Source: Ruminococcus sp. (GTDB taxonomy: Bacteria; Bacillota; Clostridia; Oscillospirales; Ruminococcaceae). Taken from it: a stretch of DNA of 64,000 bases. The translations under genes and the position numbers were made by a program. Within the stretch, counting starts at the first letter, position 1, and every line of letters starts with the position of its first letter. Shown here one piece after another: positions 16,146-24,482 of the stretch. The stretch spans positions 19,545-83,544 of the forward strand of contig JAFXXD010000006.1 of the NCBI GenBank assembly GCA_017542475.1. Reading direction: 5' to 3'. The notes below the pieces were generated by a model. It made no database searches. It was given only the letters and a program-made list of their open reading frames with translations, and had not been told where the DNA came from.

Positions 16146-18662
16146 TTATCTGACGATACCACCGAATTTATAACCCGCGTCAGTAACGGCTTTTTTCAGC
16201 TGTTTTTCGTCCGCGGGAGCACTCACCTCCAGCACTACCGTCCCCTTTTCGTGGTCGGGAGCGGCACTCTCCACGAACGTGAGCTCCTCCAGCGCCGACC
16301 TCACTCGCGCCTCGCAGTGCTGACACATCATACCCTTGACCGCTATCGTCACGCGCTCGGAGCTGACCTCAGTGTCCGTGAGCGAAACGGCGGTTTTCAG
16401 CGGCTTATTGCGCTTGGAGCTGTGTATATCCACGAGGTTGAGGCGCAGCGCATTCGTCACCACGAAGAAGCTCGAAAGGCTCATCGCTGCGGCTCCGAAC
16501 ATCGGCTGGAGCTCCCACCCGAAGAGTTTAACGTAAGCTCCCGCCGCGAGAGGAATACCGATGACGTTGTAGAAAAACGCCCAGAACAGGTTCTGCCTGA
16601 TATTGCGGAGGGTCGCGCGGCTGAGGCGTATCGCCGCAGGCACATCGCGGAGACTGCTCTTCATCAGCACCACGTCCGCCGCGTCAATGGCGACGTCCGT
16701 GCCCGCGCCTATCGCAATACCCATATCAGCGCGGGTCAGCGCGGGAGCATCGTTGATACCGTCGCCGACCATCACCACCCTGCCCTGCTTCTGCAAGCCG
16801 CGGACAACGGCTTCCTTGCCGTCGGGGAGCACGCCCGCGATGACCTTATCAACGCCCGCCTGCCTGCCGACAGAACGCGCAGTCTTCTCGTTGTCGCCCG
16901 TCAGCATAACGACCTTTATGCCCATATTTTGCAGCTCGCGGACTGCCGCGGCGCTGTCGGACTTTATCACGTCCGCGACCGCGATCATACCGAGCAGCCT
17001 GCCGTCCGCCGCGAAAAGAAGCGGAGTTTTCCCCTGCTCTGCGAGCTCGTCAGCCGCGCGGGAGATGTCCTCGCCGATGTCGGCAAGCGAGCCTATATAG
17101 CTCAGACTTCCGCCCGTTACAGTTGCACCGTTTATCACGGCGCGAAGTCCGTTTCCCGCGAGAGCCTCGAATCCTGCCGCCTCATACGGCTCTGTGCCGC
17201 GCTCCTCCGCAAGTGCGACCACAGCCCTCGCAAGCGGATGCTCGCTCATTTTTTCAAGTGAATAAGCGGCGCGGAGAAGCTCCTCCTCCGACGTGCCCGT
17301 AGCCGTAATTATGTCCGTTACTTCGGGCTTTCCTTCGGTAATTGTACCCGTCTTGTCAAGGACAGCTATCTGCGCCCTGCCTGTCTCCTCGAGCGAGACC
17401 GCAGTCTTGAAAAGTATTCCTCCGCGGGCTCCGACGCCGTTACCGACCATTATCGCGACGGGCGTGGCAAGTCCGAGAGCGCAGGGACAGCTTATCACGA
17501 GCACCGATATTCCGCGGGCAAGCGCGTATCCCGCGCTCTGCCCGACGAGCAGCCATATTACCACGGTCACGAGCGCTATGGCTATGACCGCAGGCACGAA
17601 CACTCCCGACACCCTGTCCGCAAGCTTTGCTATCGGAGCTTTTGTCGCCGCCGCGTCGCTTACCGTTTTGATTATCTGCGAAAGGGTCGTGTCCTCGCCG
17701 ACGCGGGTCGCCTCACACCGTATAAAGCCCGACTGGTTGACCGTCGCCGCGCTGACAGTGTCGCCCGCGGACTTGTCCACGGGTATGCTCTCACCCGTAA
17801 GCGAAGCCTCATTTACAGCGCTCGCACCGTCGATGACAACGCCGTCCACAGGTATGCTCTCACCCGGGCGGACAACGAAAATGTCGCCCTTGCGGACATC
17901 ATCGGCGGGAATAGTTACCTCCGCGCCGTCCCTGATTACACAGGCAGTTTTAGGGGCAAGCTTGATAAGGGACTTCAGCGCATTCGTAGTCCTGCCCTTG
18001 GAGACAGATTCAAGCAGCTTTCCGACCGTGATGAGAGTCACTATCATACCCGCCGACTCGAAGTAAAAGCTCATCATATCGCGCATAACGGCGTCCCCGT
18101 CGCCTCTTGCGGCATCTCCCGTCATATGGAAGAGCACATACACGCTCCACAGGAAGGATATCCCCGAGCCCATTGCCACGAGGGTGTCCATATTAGGGCT
18201 CCTGTGGAGCACCGCGCGTGTACCGCTGATGAAGAATTTCTGATTTATCACCATTATCACCGCCGCGAGCAGAAGCTCCGCGAGGCCCATAGCTACGTGG
18301 TTTCCGTCGAAAAATGGCGGCAGCGGCGCTCCGAGCATCATATGCCCCATCGAGATGTACATCAGCGGCAGCAGGAATACGAGCGAGGCGGCAAGTCTGC
18401 GGACGAGCACGGGCGTCTCCCTGTCCGCGAGAACATCTTTTTCGGGAGCAGACTTCGTCTCCGCCCCCTTGAGCGAGGCTCCGTAGCCCGCCTTTTCGAC
18501 TGCGGCGATTATCTCAGCAGACGAGGCAGTACCCTCCACGCCCATCGAATTCGTGAGCAGACTGACCGAGCACGAGGTCACGCCCTCAATGCTCCCGACT
18601 GCCTTTTCCACGCGGGCACTGCACGCCGCACAGCTCATACCCGTAACGTTATATTGTTCCAT
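16146..18662 (-). CDS. copA: Copper-translocating P1B-type ATPase CopA
   Basis: This 838-residue P-type ATPase exports Cu(I). It has an N-terminal heavy-metal domain with GMSCAAC (Cys 11 and 14), eight predicted transmembrane helices, TGES, the metal-binding CPC in [11 protein letters not shown], the phosphorylation site DKTGT, the SEHPLA motif and GDGINDAP. Unusually, a second heavy-metal domain ([12 protein letters not shown]) is fused at the C-terminus after the last helices. The start is the ATG at 18662, with AAAGGAGC upstream; further in-frame codons upstream are inside a repeat and are not used. Confidence 0.93.
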   Translation of the reverse strand: MEQYNVTGMSCAACSARVEKAVGSIEGVTSCSVSLLTNSMGVEGTASSAEIIAAVEKAGYGASLKGAETKSAPEKDVLADRETPVLVRRLAASLVFLLPLMYISMGHMMLGAPLPPFFDGNHVAMGLAELLLAAVIMVINQKFFISGTRAVLHRSPNMDTLVAMGSGISFLWSVYVLFHMTGDAARGDGDAVMRDMMSFYFESAGMIVTLITVGKLLESVSKGRTTNALKSLIKLAPKTACVIRDGAEVTIPADDVRKGDIFVVRPGESIPVDGVVIDGASAVNEASLTGESIPVDKSAGDTVSAATVNQSGFIRCEATRVGEDTTLSQIIKTVSDAAATKAPIAKLADRVSGVFVPAVIAIALVTVVIWLLVGQSAGYALARGISVLVISCPCALGLATPVAIMVGNGVGARGGILFKTAVSLEETGRAQIAVLDKTGTITEGKPEVTDIITATGTSEEELLRAAYSLEKMSEHPLARAVVALAEERGTEPYEAAGFEALAGNGLRAVINGATVTGGSLSYIGSLADIGEDISRAADELAEQGKTPLLFAADGRLLGMIAVADVIKSDSAAAVRELQNMGIKVVMLTGDNEKTARSVGRQAGVDKVIAGVLPDGKEAVVRGLQKQGRVVMVGDGINDAPALTRADMGIAIGAGTDVAIDAADVVLMKSSLRDVPAAIRLSRATLRNIRQNLFWAFFYNVIGIPLAAGAYVKLFGWELQPMFGAAAMSLSSFFVVTNALRLNLVDIHSSKRNKPLKTAVSLTDTEVSSERVTIAVKGMMCQHCEARVRSALEELTFVESAAPDHEKGTVVLEVSAPADEKQLKKAVTDAGYKFGGIVR

Positions 18663-18693
18663 AGGAATGCTCCTTTTGTTAGCTTTTGCAAAT

Positions 18694-18722
18694 ATTATAT
18701 CACAATCGTCAGAAATTATCAA
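18694..18722 (-). promoter_or_regulatory. Sigma-A promoter of copA
   Basis: Minus strand: TTGATA (18717-18722), 17-base spacer ending TGA, TATAAT (18694-18699). I see no clear CopY or CsoR operator. Confidence 0.8.
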
Positions 18723-18737
18723 GGGGGAGAATTCAGA

Positions 18738-18865
18738 TGTAGGGGACACAGCCCTCTGCGTCCCGCGCCTAACAAAATTATTTGCGGCTACATAATGTAG
18801 GGGACGGCGTCCTCGACGTCCCACATTTCCGACAAAACACGGACGTCGGAACGCCGTCCCCTACA
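18738..18865. repeat. TGTAGGGG hairpin repeats, three units
   Basis: Units begin at 18738 and 18796 in direct orientation, and one ends at 18865 in inverted orientation. The last two form a near-perfect inverted repeat of about 25 bases with a single bulge. They fill the space between divergent copA and the next ATPase. Confidence 0.75.
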
Positions 18866-18887
18866 TTCTGAGTTCTTCAAAGTACAC

Positions 18888-18916
18888 TTGCTAATTATAA
18901 AAAAACGTGATATAAT
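18888..18916 (+). promoter_or_regulatory. Sigma-A promoter of the CtpE-like ATPase
   Basis: TTGCTA (18888-18893), 17-base spacer ending TGA, TATAAT (18911-18916). Confidence 0.75.
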
Positions 18917-18961
18917 AAGAATCGACACATTACGACTTTTTACGAAAGGAGAGCGCGGACA

Positions 18962-21349
18962 TTGAGCACTCCCAAGAACCACCGCCCGCCCGAGCCGCCG
19001 ACGCGCATATTCGCCGAGCCCGACAAGGGTCTGACCGCCGAGCAGGTAAAGCTCCGCACCGATACGGGCTATGACAACACTCCCGCGAACCCGCCGTCGA
19101 AATCCGTCGGCGACATCATCGCGGACAACGTTTTCACCTACTTCAACCTGATATTCCTTATCCTCGCGGGACTGATCATCTACTCGGGTAACTACCGCGA
19201 CCTCTCATTTATGCCGATAATCATCGCAAACACCCTCATCGGTATCGTGCAGGAGCTCCGCTCGAAGCGCGTGCTGGACAAGCTCTCGGTGATGAACGCT
19301 CCCGTGACCGCTGTCATTCGCGACGGCAGGGAGCAGAGCGTCCCCTCTCACGATGTTGTGCTCGACGACATCGCGATATTCCGTGCGGGCAACCAGATAA
19401 GCGCGGACGCCGTTATCCTCGACGGAAATGTCTCCGTGAACGAGGCTCTGCTGACTGGCGAATCCGACGAGATAAACAAGTCTGCGGGCGATACGCTGAT
19501 GTCGGGAAGCTTCATCGTGTCGGGCTCGTGCAGAGCGCGGCTCGAACGCGTGGGCATTGACTCCTACATCTCGCAGCTCACAATGCAGGCGAAAAAATCG
19601 CGCAAGGGCGAGCAGTCCGAGATGATACGCTCTCTGAACCGCATCGTCAAATTCGCGGGCATAATCATAATCCCGATAGGCTTCGCTCTCTTCTATCAGC
19701 AGCACTTCCTCGAGCACCGCGACGTCAGCAGCAGCATACAGGCAATGGTCGCGGCTGTCATCGGTATGATACCCGAGGGACTATTCCTCCTCGCGAGCAC
19801 TACCCTCGCGATAAGTGCGATGAGGCTCGCTATGAGCAAGGTGCTCGTCCACGATATGAAGTGCATCGAGACACTCGCGCGAGTTGACGTCCTCTGCGTT
19901 GACAAGACGGGCACTATCACCGAGGGCAATATGAGCGTCAGCTCCGTTATCCCCATTGGCGATGACTGCGCAGTGGACAGGCTGACGGCTCTTGTCAGCG
20001 ACTTCGCGGCGGCGCAGTCTGCGGACAACACCACAATGCTTGCAATAAAGAACCACTTCAACACGCCGACGGGTCAGCCGATAAAGTCATTCACGGGCTT
20101 CTCTTCCGAATTCAAATACAGCAGCACAGTCCTCGAAAGCGGCACCTACGTCCTCGGAGCTCCCGACTTCGTGCTCGGAGACAGTCTTGCGCAGTACAGC
20201 GAGACTATCAACTCCAACAGCAGCAAGGGCTACCGCGTGCTCGTATTCGGCAGTTATGACTGCATCCCCGACGGAAAGGCTCTCAGCGGAGCGATAAAGC
20301 CGATATGCTTCATTCTCCTGTCAAACCCGATACGCGCGAATGCTCCCGATACGTTCCGCTTCTTCGCAGAACAGGGCGTTGAGATAAAGGTCATATCGGG
20401 CGACAACCCGATGACCGTCTCCGAGATAGCCAAGCAGGCGGGTATAGCCAATGCGGGCAGCTACATCGACGCGACCACCCTCCAGACCGAGGAGGCAATC
20501 AAGAGCTCCGTACTGCACTACACTGTCTTCGGACGCGTCACCCCCGAGCAGAAGCGTATGTTCATACGTGCGCTGAAAGAAGCGGGACGCACCGTCGCGA
20601 TGACAGGCGACGGCGTAAACGACGTACTCGCGCTCAAGGACGCGGACTGTTCGGTGGCTATGGCTTCGGGAAGCGAGGCGGCGGCGCAGGCTTCACAGCT
20701 CGTACTGCTCGAATCCGACTTCGCGAAAATGCCCGACGTAGTTATGGAGGGGCGCAAGGTCGTCAACAACCTCGAGCGCTCGGGAAGCCTCTTCCTCGTC
20801 AAGAACATATTCTCGCTGATAATGTCCACGATGGCGATATTCCTCAGCATAACCTACCCGCTAAAGCCCGCGCAGATATCGCTGATAAGCGTGTTCACGA
20901 TAGGACTTCCCGGTCTGTGCCTGTCGCAGATACCGAACCGCGACCTCATCAAGGGCAAGTTTATGACGAATATACTGCTGAAAGCTCTCCCCGCGGGCAT
21001 CACGGACGCTATCATCGTCGCGGCAATGATATTCTTCGGCAACATCTTCAAGTCCCATCAGGAGGACATCTCCACCGCCTCGACGATACTGATGAGCGTG
21101 GTCGGACTGATGATACTCCTGCGCATCTCGAAGCCGATGAATGCGCTCAAATGGGCGATATGGGGAATGTGCGGCATACTGCTCGCACTGAGTATGCTCT
21201 TCCTCAGCAAGTTCTTCGGAATCAGCGGAATGTCGGTGCAGTGCATACTGCTGTGCGTGAACTTCTCGATAATCGCCGAGCCCATGCTCCGCTACCTGAC
21301 AATGCTGATCGACGGCATACGCAAGCTGTTCACTCATAACGGAACATAA
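18962..21349 (+). CDS. HAD-IC P-type cation ATPase, CtpE-like
   Basis: This 795-residue P-type ATPase has TGES (165-168), the M4 motif GMIPEGLFLL (268-277), the phosphorylation site DKTGT (Asp 314) and GDGVNDVLALKDAD. It lacks a CPC metal site and heavy-metal domains, so it is not a copper pump. The PEGL motif and overall layout fit CtpE-like ATPases, for which calcium or another divalent cation has been proposed; the ion here is unproven. The start is a TTG at 18962 placed about 9 bases after AAAGGAG. A terminator follows the stop. Confidence 0.85.
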   Translation: MSTPKNHRPPEPPTRIFAEPDKGLTAEQVKLRTDTGYDNTPANPPSKSVGDIIADNVFTYFNLIFLILAGLIIYSGNYRDLSFMPIIIANTLIGIVQELRSKRVLDKLSVMNAPVTAVIRDGREQSVPSHDVVLDDIAIFRAGNQISADAVILDGNVSVNEALLTGESDEINKSAGDTLMSGSFIVSGSCRARLERVGIDSYISQLTMQAKKSRKGEQSEMIRSLNRIVKFAGIIIIPIGFALFYQQHFLEHRDVSSSIQAMVAAVIGMIPEGLFLLASTTLAISAMRLAMSKVLVHDMKCIETLARVDVLCVDKTGTITEGNMSVSSVIPIGDDCAVDRLTALVSDFAAAQSADNTTMLAIKNHFNTPTGQPIKSFTGFSSEFKYSSTVLESGTYVLGAPDFVLGDSLAQYSETINSNSSKGYRVLVFGSYDCIPDGKALSGAIKPICFILLSNPIRANAPDTFRFFAEQGVEIKVISGDNPMTVSEIAKQAGIANAGSYIDATTLQTEEAIKSSVLHYTVFGRVTPEQKRMFIRALKEAGRTVAMTGDGVNDVLALKDADCSVAMASGSEAAAQASQLVLLESDFAKMPDVVMEGRKVVNNLERSGSLFLVKNIFSLIMSTMAIFLSITYPLKPAQISLISVFTIGLPGLCLSQIPNRDLIKGKFMTNILLKALPAGITDAIIVAAMIFFGNIFKSHQEDISTASTILMSVVGLMILLRISKPMNALKWAIWGMCGILLALSMLFLSKFFGISGMSVQCILLCVNFSIIAEPMLRYLTMLIDGIRKLFTHNGT

Positions 21350-21351
21350 CG

Positions 21352-21382
21352 AAAAGCGCAAGGGTTAACCTTGCGCTTTTTT
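21352..21382. terminator. Bidirectional terminator
   Basis: A 12-bp stem AAAAGCGCAAGG/CCTTGCGCTTTT with a GTTAA loop and T-tracts on both strands. It separates the P-type ATPase from the convergent kinase gene. Confidence 0.9.
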
Positions 21383-22697
21383 ATTCATCTGACAGACCGT
21401 CCAGCGATACGGCAGCTGTTGCAATAGCCGTACCATTGTTGTACCGCAGCGTAAACTCGCCATTGTACTTCTCGCAGGTTTTTTCAAGTATCCTCAGACC
21501 GTAGCCGTGTCCCTCAATTGTATCGGGCTCACCGAGCTCCATACCCTCGGCATAGGGATTCTCGCAGCGGACAATGAAGAATCCGCTCTTCGCTCTGCTT
21601 TTGAGCCTGATATACCTGTCCGTACCGTCGGGGAGCTTCCGGCAGCAATGGACGGCGTTATCGAACATATTCACGATTATGGAGCACAGCTCATACTTAT
21701 CGAGCGGGAGCTCCTCGCAGTCGCGGAGGTCTATCTCGGTATCTATCGCCGCCATAGCCTCGTCCTCCAGCTTTATCGTCAGCACGGAGTTGACGGTGTT
21801 GCTCGCACAGTAGTTCACCGCGCGTATCTCGTCGAGCTTTTTGCGGATATCTCCCAGAACAGAGACCATCTCGTCGGTACCGTCCGAGGAGAGAAAGCTC
21901 TCGGCTTTTTCGAGCTGACTGCACAGGTGGCTCTGCAGCGAGGATATCGCCTTGTACTTGTTCTGTGCGAGCTCATAGTATCTCTTGTTGCTCTCAGCCT
22001 CTATCGCGGCATTTTCGAGCTCTGTCTCGGTGCGGATAAGGTCGAGCGCGTTTTTCGAGTTGAAGTACTGGAGGTATATCATAATGATGAGCAGAAGCTG
22101 GAATATCAGCTGAGTCCAAAGCATTCTGTAGGTTATGTGCATCCTGTTGACGGAGAAGAATGCAATAATGAACACGGTATGCAGCAGAGTGAACGACAGC
22201 ATCTGCCACATACCCTTCATATGTGCGATACTGTTTTTCTTTCTTTTCGCGATGATACACACCAGTACCGTGATGGGGAGCATAATGTCCACGATGATGA
22301 GCTTTCCGCACAGCAGCACGCTGTTGACGAAGTTCTGCGAATAGTAATCGCTCGGCGGCATATTGAAGGCATAGCTTGTGAGAGCTATGGTCAGCGGCTC
22401 GGCAATTATCGCCACGAAAGTGAAATAGACGGCACATCTGAGCTTCTGCCATATGGTATCGTCGAAGAAGAAGAGCGCAAAGATGAAGGTCGCAAACTTC
22501 GCTGTTGTCTGGAGTATCTCCTCTACCGCATTCGTCTCGAACAGCAGAAAGAGCCTGTGCACGATATAGAACAGCGAGGTCCACGTAAAACTGATGAAGA
22601 AGAAGCCGCGCTTCGGGTGACCGAGCTCGAAGAAGATGAACGTGCCAATTGAGAGCTGGAGGTAGAGGTTGATGAAATAGATAAGCTGGTCGTTCAT
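21381..22697 (-). CDS. AgrC-like membrane protein with GHKL ATPase domain but no phospho-acceptor His
   Basis: The 438-residue protein has about six or seven N-terminal transmembrane segments (1-210), a coiled-coil/dimerisation helix (215-295) and a C-terminal GHKL ATPase domain with an N box (NMFDNAVH, 343-350) and a G box (GHGYGLRILEK). At the position where HPK10/AgrC kinases carry the RHD phospho-acceptor motif it reads Gln255-Ser256-His257. The neighbouring kinase-like gene has Arg255-His256-Asp257 at the same residue numbers but no ATPase domain. The two probably work as one split kinase. The ATG at 22697 overlaps the response-regulator stop (ATGA). The in-frame region upstream of it lies inside the regulator gene and is not used. 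Confidence 0.85.
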   Translation of the reverse strand: MNDQLIYFINLYLQLSIGTFIFFELGHPKRGFFFISFTWTSLFYIVHRLFLLFETNAVEEILQTTAKFATFIFALFFFDDTIWQKLRCAVYFTFVAIIAEPLTIALTSYAFNMPPSDYYSQNFVNSVLLCGKLIIVDIMLPITVLVCIIAKRKKNSIAHMKGMWQMLSFTLLHTVFIIAFFSVNRMHITYRMLWTQLIFQLLLIIMIYLQYFNSKNALDLIRTETELENAAIEAESNKRYYELAQNKYKAISSLQSHLCSQLEKAESFLSSDGTDEMVSVLGDIRKKLDEIRAVNYCASNTVNSVLTIKLEDEAMAAIDTEIDLRDCEELPLDKYELCSIIVNMFDNAVHCCRKLPDGTDRYIRLKSRAKSGFFIVRCENPYAEGMELGEPDTIEGHGYGLRILEKTCEKYNGEFTLRYNNGTAIATAAVSLDGLSDE

Positions 22698-23401
22698 ATC
22701 TCGTCCCCCAGAAAGTCTATATATCGCTGTTTTGAATCCTTGTAGCGGCTCTGGCTTATCGGCAGCTCCGTGCCGCATTTCAGCGTTACGGAGAATCGCC
22801 GCAGAGTCAGCACCTGCTTCATATTGATGTATATGCTCTGGTGGCAGTGGAGAAATGAATCGGGCAGCTGGTCCTGTATATCAGAGAGCGAGATACCGTA
22901 GTATTCGCCTATGCACTTCCCTCCGAGGTCGAACACCGCCAGCCTGCGTCTTATGCTTTCAAGGTATGATACATTTCCGAGCGGCAGCGCTATCATCTTT
23001 CCGCCCGAGCTTATTTTCAGAGTACCGCCGCTCTGCTGCTTGAACTCGATTATCTGCATCACCCGTCTCACCTTTTCAAGTGTGAACGGCTTGAGCAGGA
23101 AGGCAGCAGGACTTGTTTCAAAGATGTCCTCGCAGTACTTGATATGAGCCGTTATGTAGACGAGGCTTATATCGGGAAATCTCTCCTGCAGACTGTCTGC
23201 GAAGGAAATGCCGTTCTTATCGTTTTCAAGCTCTATATCGAGGAAGACTGTCGTAAAGCTCTCACTCGCGAGCAGCTGCTTTGCCTCGTCGGAGGTAACG
23301 GCGATCCTCACATCTGCCGAGCAGCCCTCGAGCTGACCTATCAGCTCCTTCAGCATCTCGCAGTGAGCTCTGCTATCGTCATATATCAGTATTCTCTGCA
23401 T
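22694..23401 (-). CDS. LytTR-family response regulator (AgrA-like)
   Basis: The 235-residue protein has a receiver domain with phospho-acceptor Asp55 (TVFLDIEL), conserved Thr and Lys in VYITAH and LLKPF, and a LytTR DNA-binding domain (about 135-235; VSYLESIRRRL, CHQSIYINM). It would bind direct-repeat promoters when phosphorylated. The ATG at 23401 follows AAGGAGG and lies inside the end of the upstream kinase gene; the downstream ATPase-bearing gene starts at its stop codon. All three are one translation-coupled operon. No AgrD-like peptide precursor is visible. Confidence 0.92.
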   Translation of the reverse strand: MQRILIYDDSRAHCEMLKELIGQLEGCSADVRIAVTSDEAKQLLASESFTTVFLDIELENDKNGISFADSLQERFPDISLVYITAHIKYCEDIFETSPAAFLLKPFTLEKVRRVMQIIEFKQQSGGTLKISSGGKMIALPLGNVSYLESIRRRLAVFDLGGKCIGEYYGISLSDIQDQLPDSFLHCHQSIYINMKQVLTLRRFSVTLKCGTELPISQSRYKDSKQRYIDFLGDEI

Positions 23402-24320
23402 TGCTGCCTCCTTCCGCCTCGGCTTCGGCTGTAGCGGGAACACTTATGGCATATGTCCTGCGCTTTATCTCATCGAGGAGCTCACGTGCGTCAGCCCTTC
23501 CCTCTGGCTGTCTCGCGAGAGCCTCGACCGCCGTCAGGTGATTGACGAGGTCGTGACGTATCATAGATATCTCCGTATACTTTTCCTCTGCCGCTTTATA
23601 GTAGTCGAACTCGCGCCCGCGGTTCCTCTGTATCAGCTCAAGTCTCTGCTTGACTTTCTCGAGCTGCCTTGTCTTTCGTCCGCTGTAGAAGCGGTGGAAC
23701 ATCATAAATATGAGCAGAGTCTGCATACCGAACTGTATGAGATTATTCACGTCGCCGAGAGGATTCGCGTCATCGGCATAATACAGATAGAGGTATATCA
23801 TATGTATGATGTCGAAGCTCAGCACAATGAGTACGTCACGGACGTAGTATTCCTCCTTTATCGTGCGGTATTTCAGCATCAGGAAGAAGACAAAGGACAC
23901 GAGCAGTATCACGTCTACGGCATATATCCTCCCGACAGCGACGATGTAATTCTCGTTCTGGAAGATGTAGAAATCCGTGACGGGTATCCTGAATATAAGG
24001 CACAGTATGCCGACAGTCATAAGCTCCGCAGCACCGCAGAGTATGACAAATGCACCCGCCGTACAGAATCGCTTGAAGACAGAGCCTTCAAAGAAGAGCA
24101 GTATCACCGTCTGATACAGTATACACAGCACCATCTGCACAGATGAAGGCGGTGCGTGCTCGCCAAGCAGATGGAACAGCACAAACGACGCCGAGTACAT
24201 CGCTATCCACACTCCGCACGGTATGAAGAAGCGTGTTTTCAGCTTTATCAGCTGTGAGTACAGGAATATACCGATTATAGCCTGATCCGTCAGAGTCAGG
24301 AAATATATCACATAGTTCAT
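23379..24320 (-). CDS. AgrC-like membrane protein with phospho-acceptor His but no ATPase domain
   Basis: The 313-residue protein has about six or seven transmembrane segments (1-210) followed by a dimerisation helix with the HPK10 motif MIRHDLVNHLTAV, His256. It ends at residue 313, right after the helix pair, where an AgrC-type kinase would continue into its ATPase domain. The end is not a frameshift artefact: the DNA immediately downstream encodes the response regulator, whose start lies 23 bases before this stop. The start has GAGGTG and a consensus promoter upstream. It is best read as the substrate half of a split kinase whose ATPase half is the gene at 21381-22697. Confidence 0.85.
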   Translation of the reverse strand: MNYVIYFLTLTDQAIIGIFLYSQLIKLKTRFFIPCGVWIAMYSASFVLFHLLGEHAPPSSVQMVLCILYQTVILLFFEGSVFKRFCTAGAFVILCGAAELMTVGILCLIFRIPVTDFYIFQNENYIVAVGRIYAVDVILLVSFVFFLMLKYRTIKEEYYVRDVLIVLSFDIIHMIYLYLYYADDANPLGDVNNLIQFGMQTLLIFMMFHRFYSGRKTRQLEKVKQRLELIQRNRGREFDYYKAAEEKYTEISMIRHDLVNHLTAVEALARQPEGRADARELLDEIKRRTYAISVPATAEAEAEGGSNAENTDI

Positions 24321-24358
24321 TTGAACACCTCAGATAATTGTTTCCGAATCATACATAC

Positions 24359-24387
24359 ATTATATCATTTTTTCCGCTTTGTTTCAA
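24359..24387 (-). promoter_or_regulatory. Sigma-A promoter of the split-kinase operon
   Basis: Minus strand: TTGAAA (24382-24387), 17-base spacer ending TGA, TATAAT (24359-24364). No LytTR-type direct repeats are obvious. Confidence 0.85.
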
Positions 24388-24412
24388 CCCCAAACAGCAG
24401 GCTGAATACCGT

Positions 24413-24446
24413 AAAAGTCGGCTTCGGATAACCGAAGCCGACTTTT
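24413..24446 (-). terminator. Terminator of the cohesin operon
   Basis: A 15-bp stem AAAAGTCGGCTTCGG / CCGAAGCCGACTTTT with an ATAA loop. Confidence 0.93.
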
Positions 24447-24482
24447 TACATACTGTCGGAAATGCCGCTTAAGCTAAAGCAG

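Noticed and set aside
23379-23460. Frameshift or truncation explaining the missing ATPase domain of the first kinase
   Set aside because: The DNA after the stop codes for an intact response regulator with its own ribosome site, and no ATPase sequence remains in any frame; the neighbour's altered His site supports a true split.
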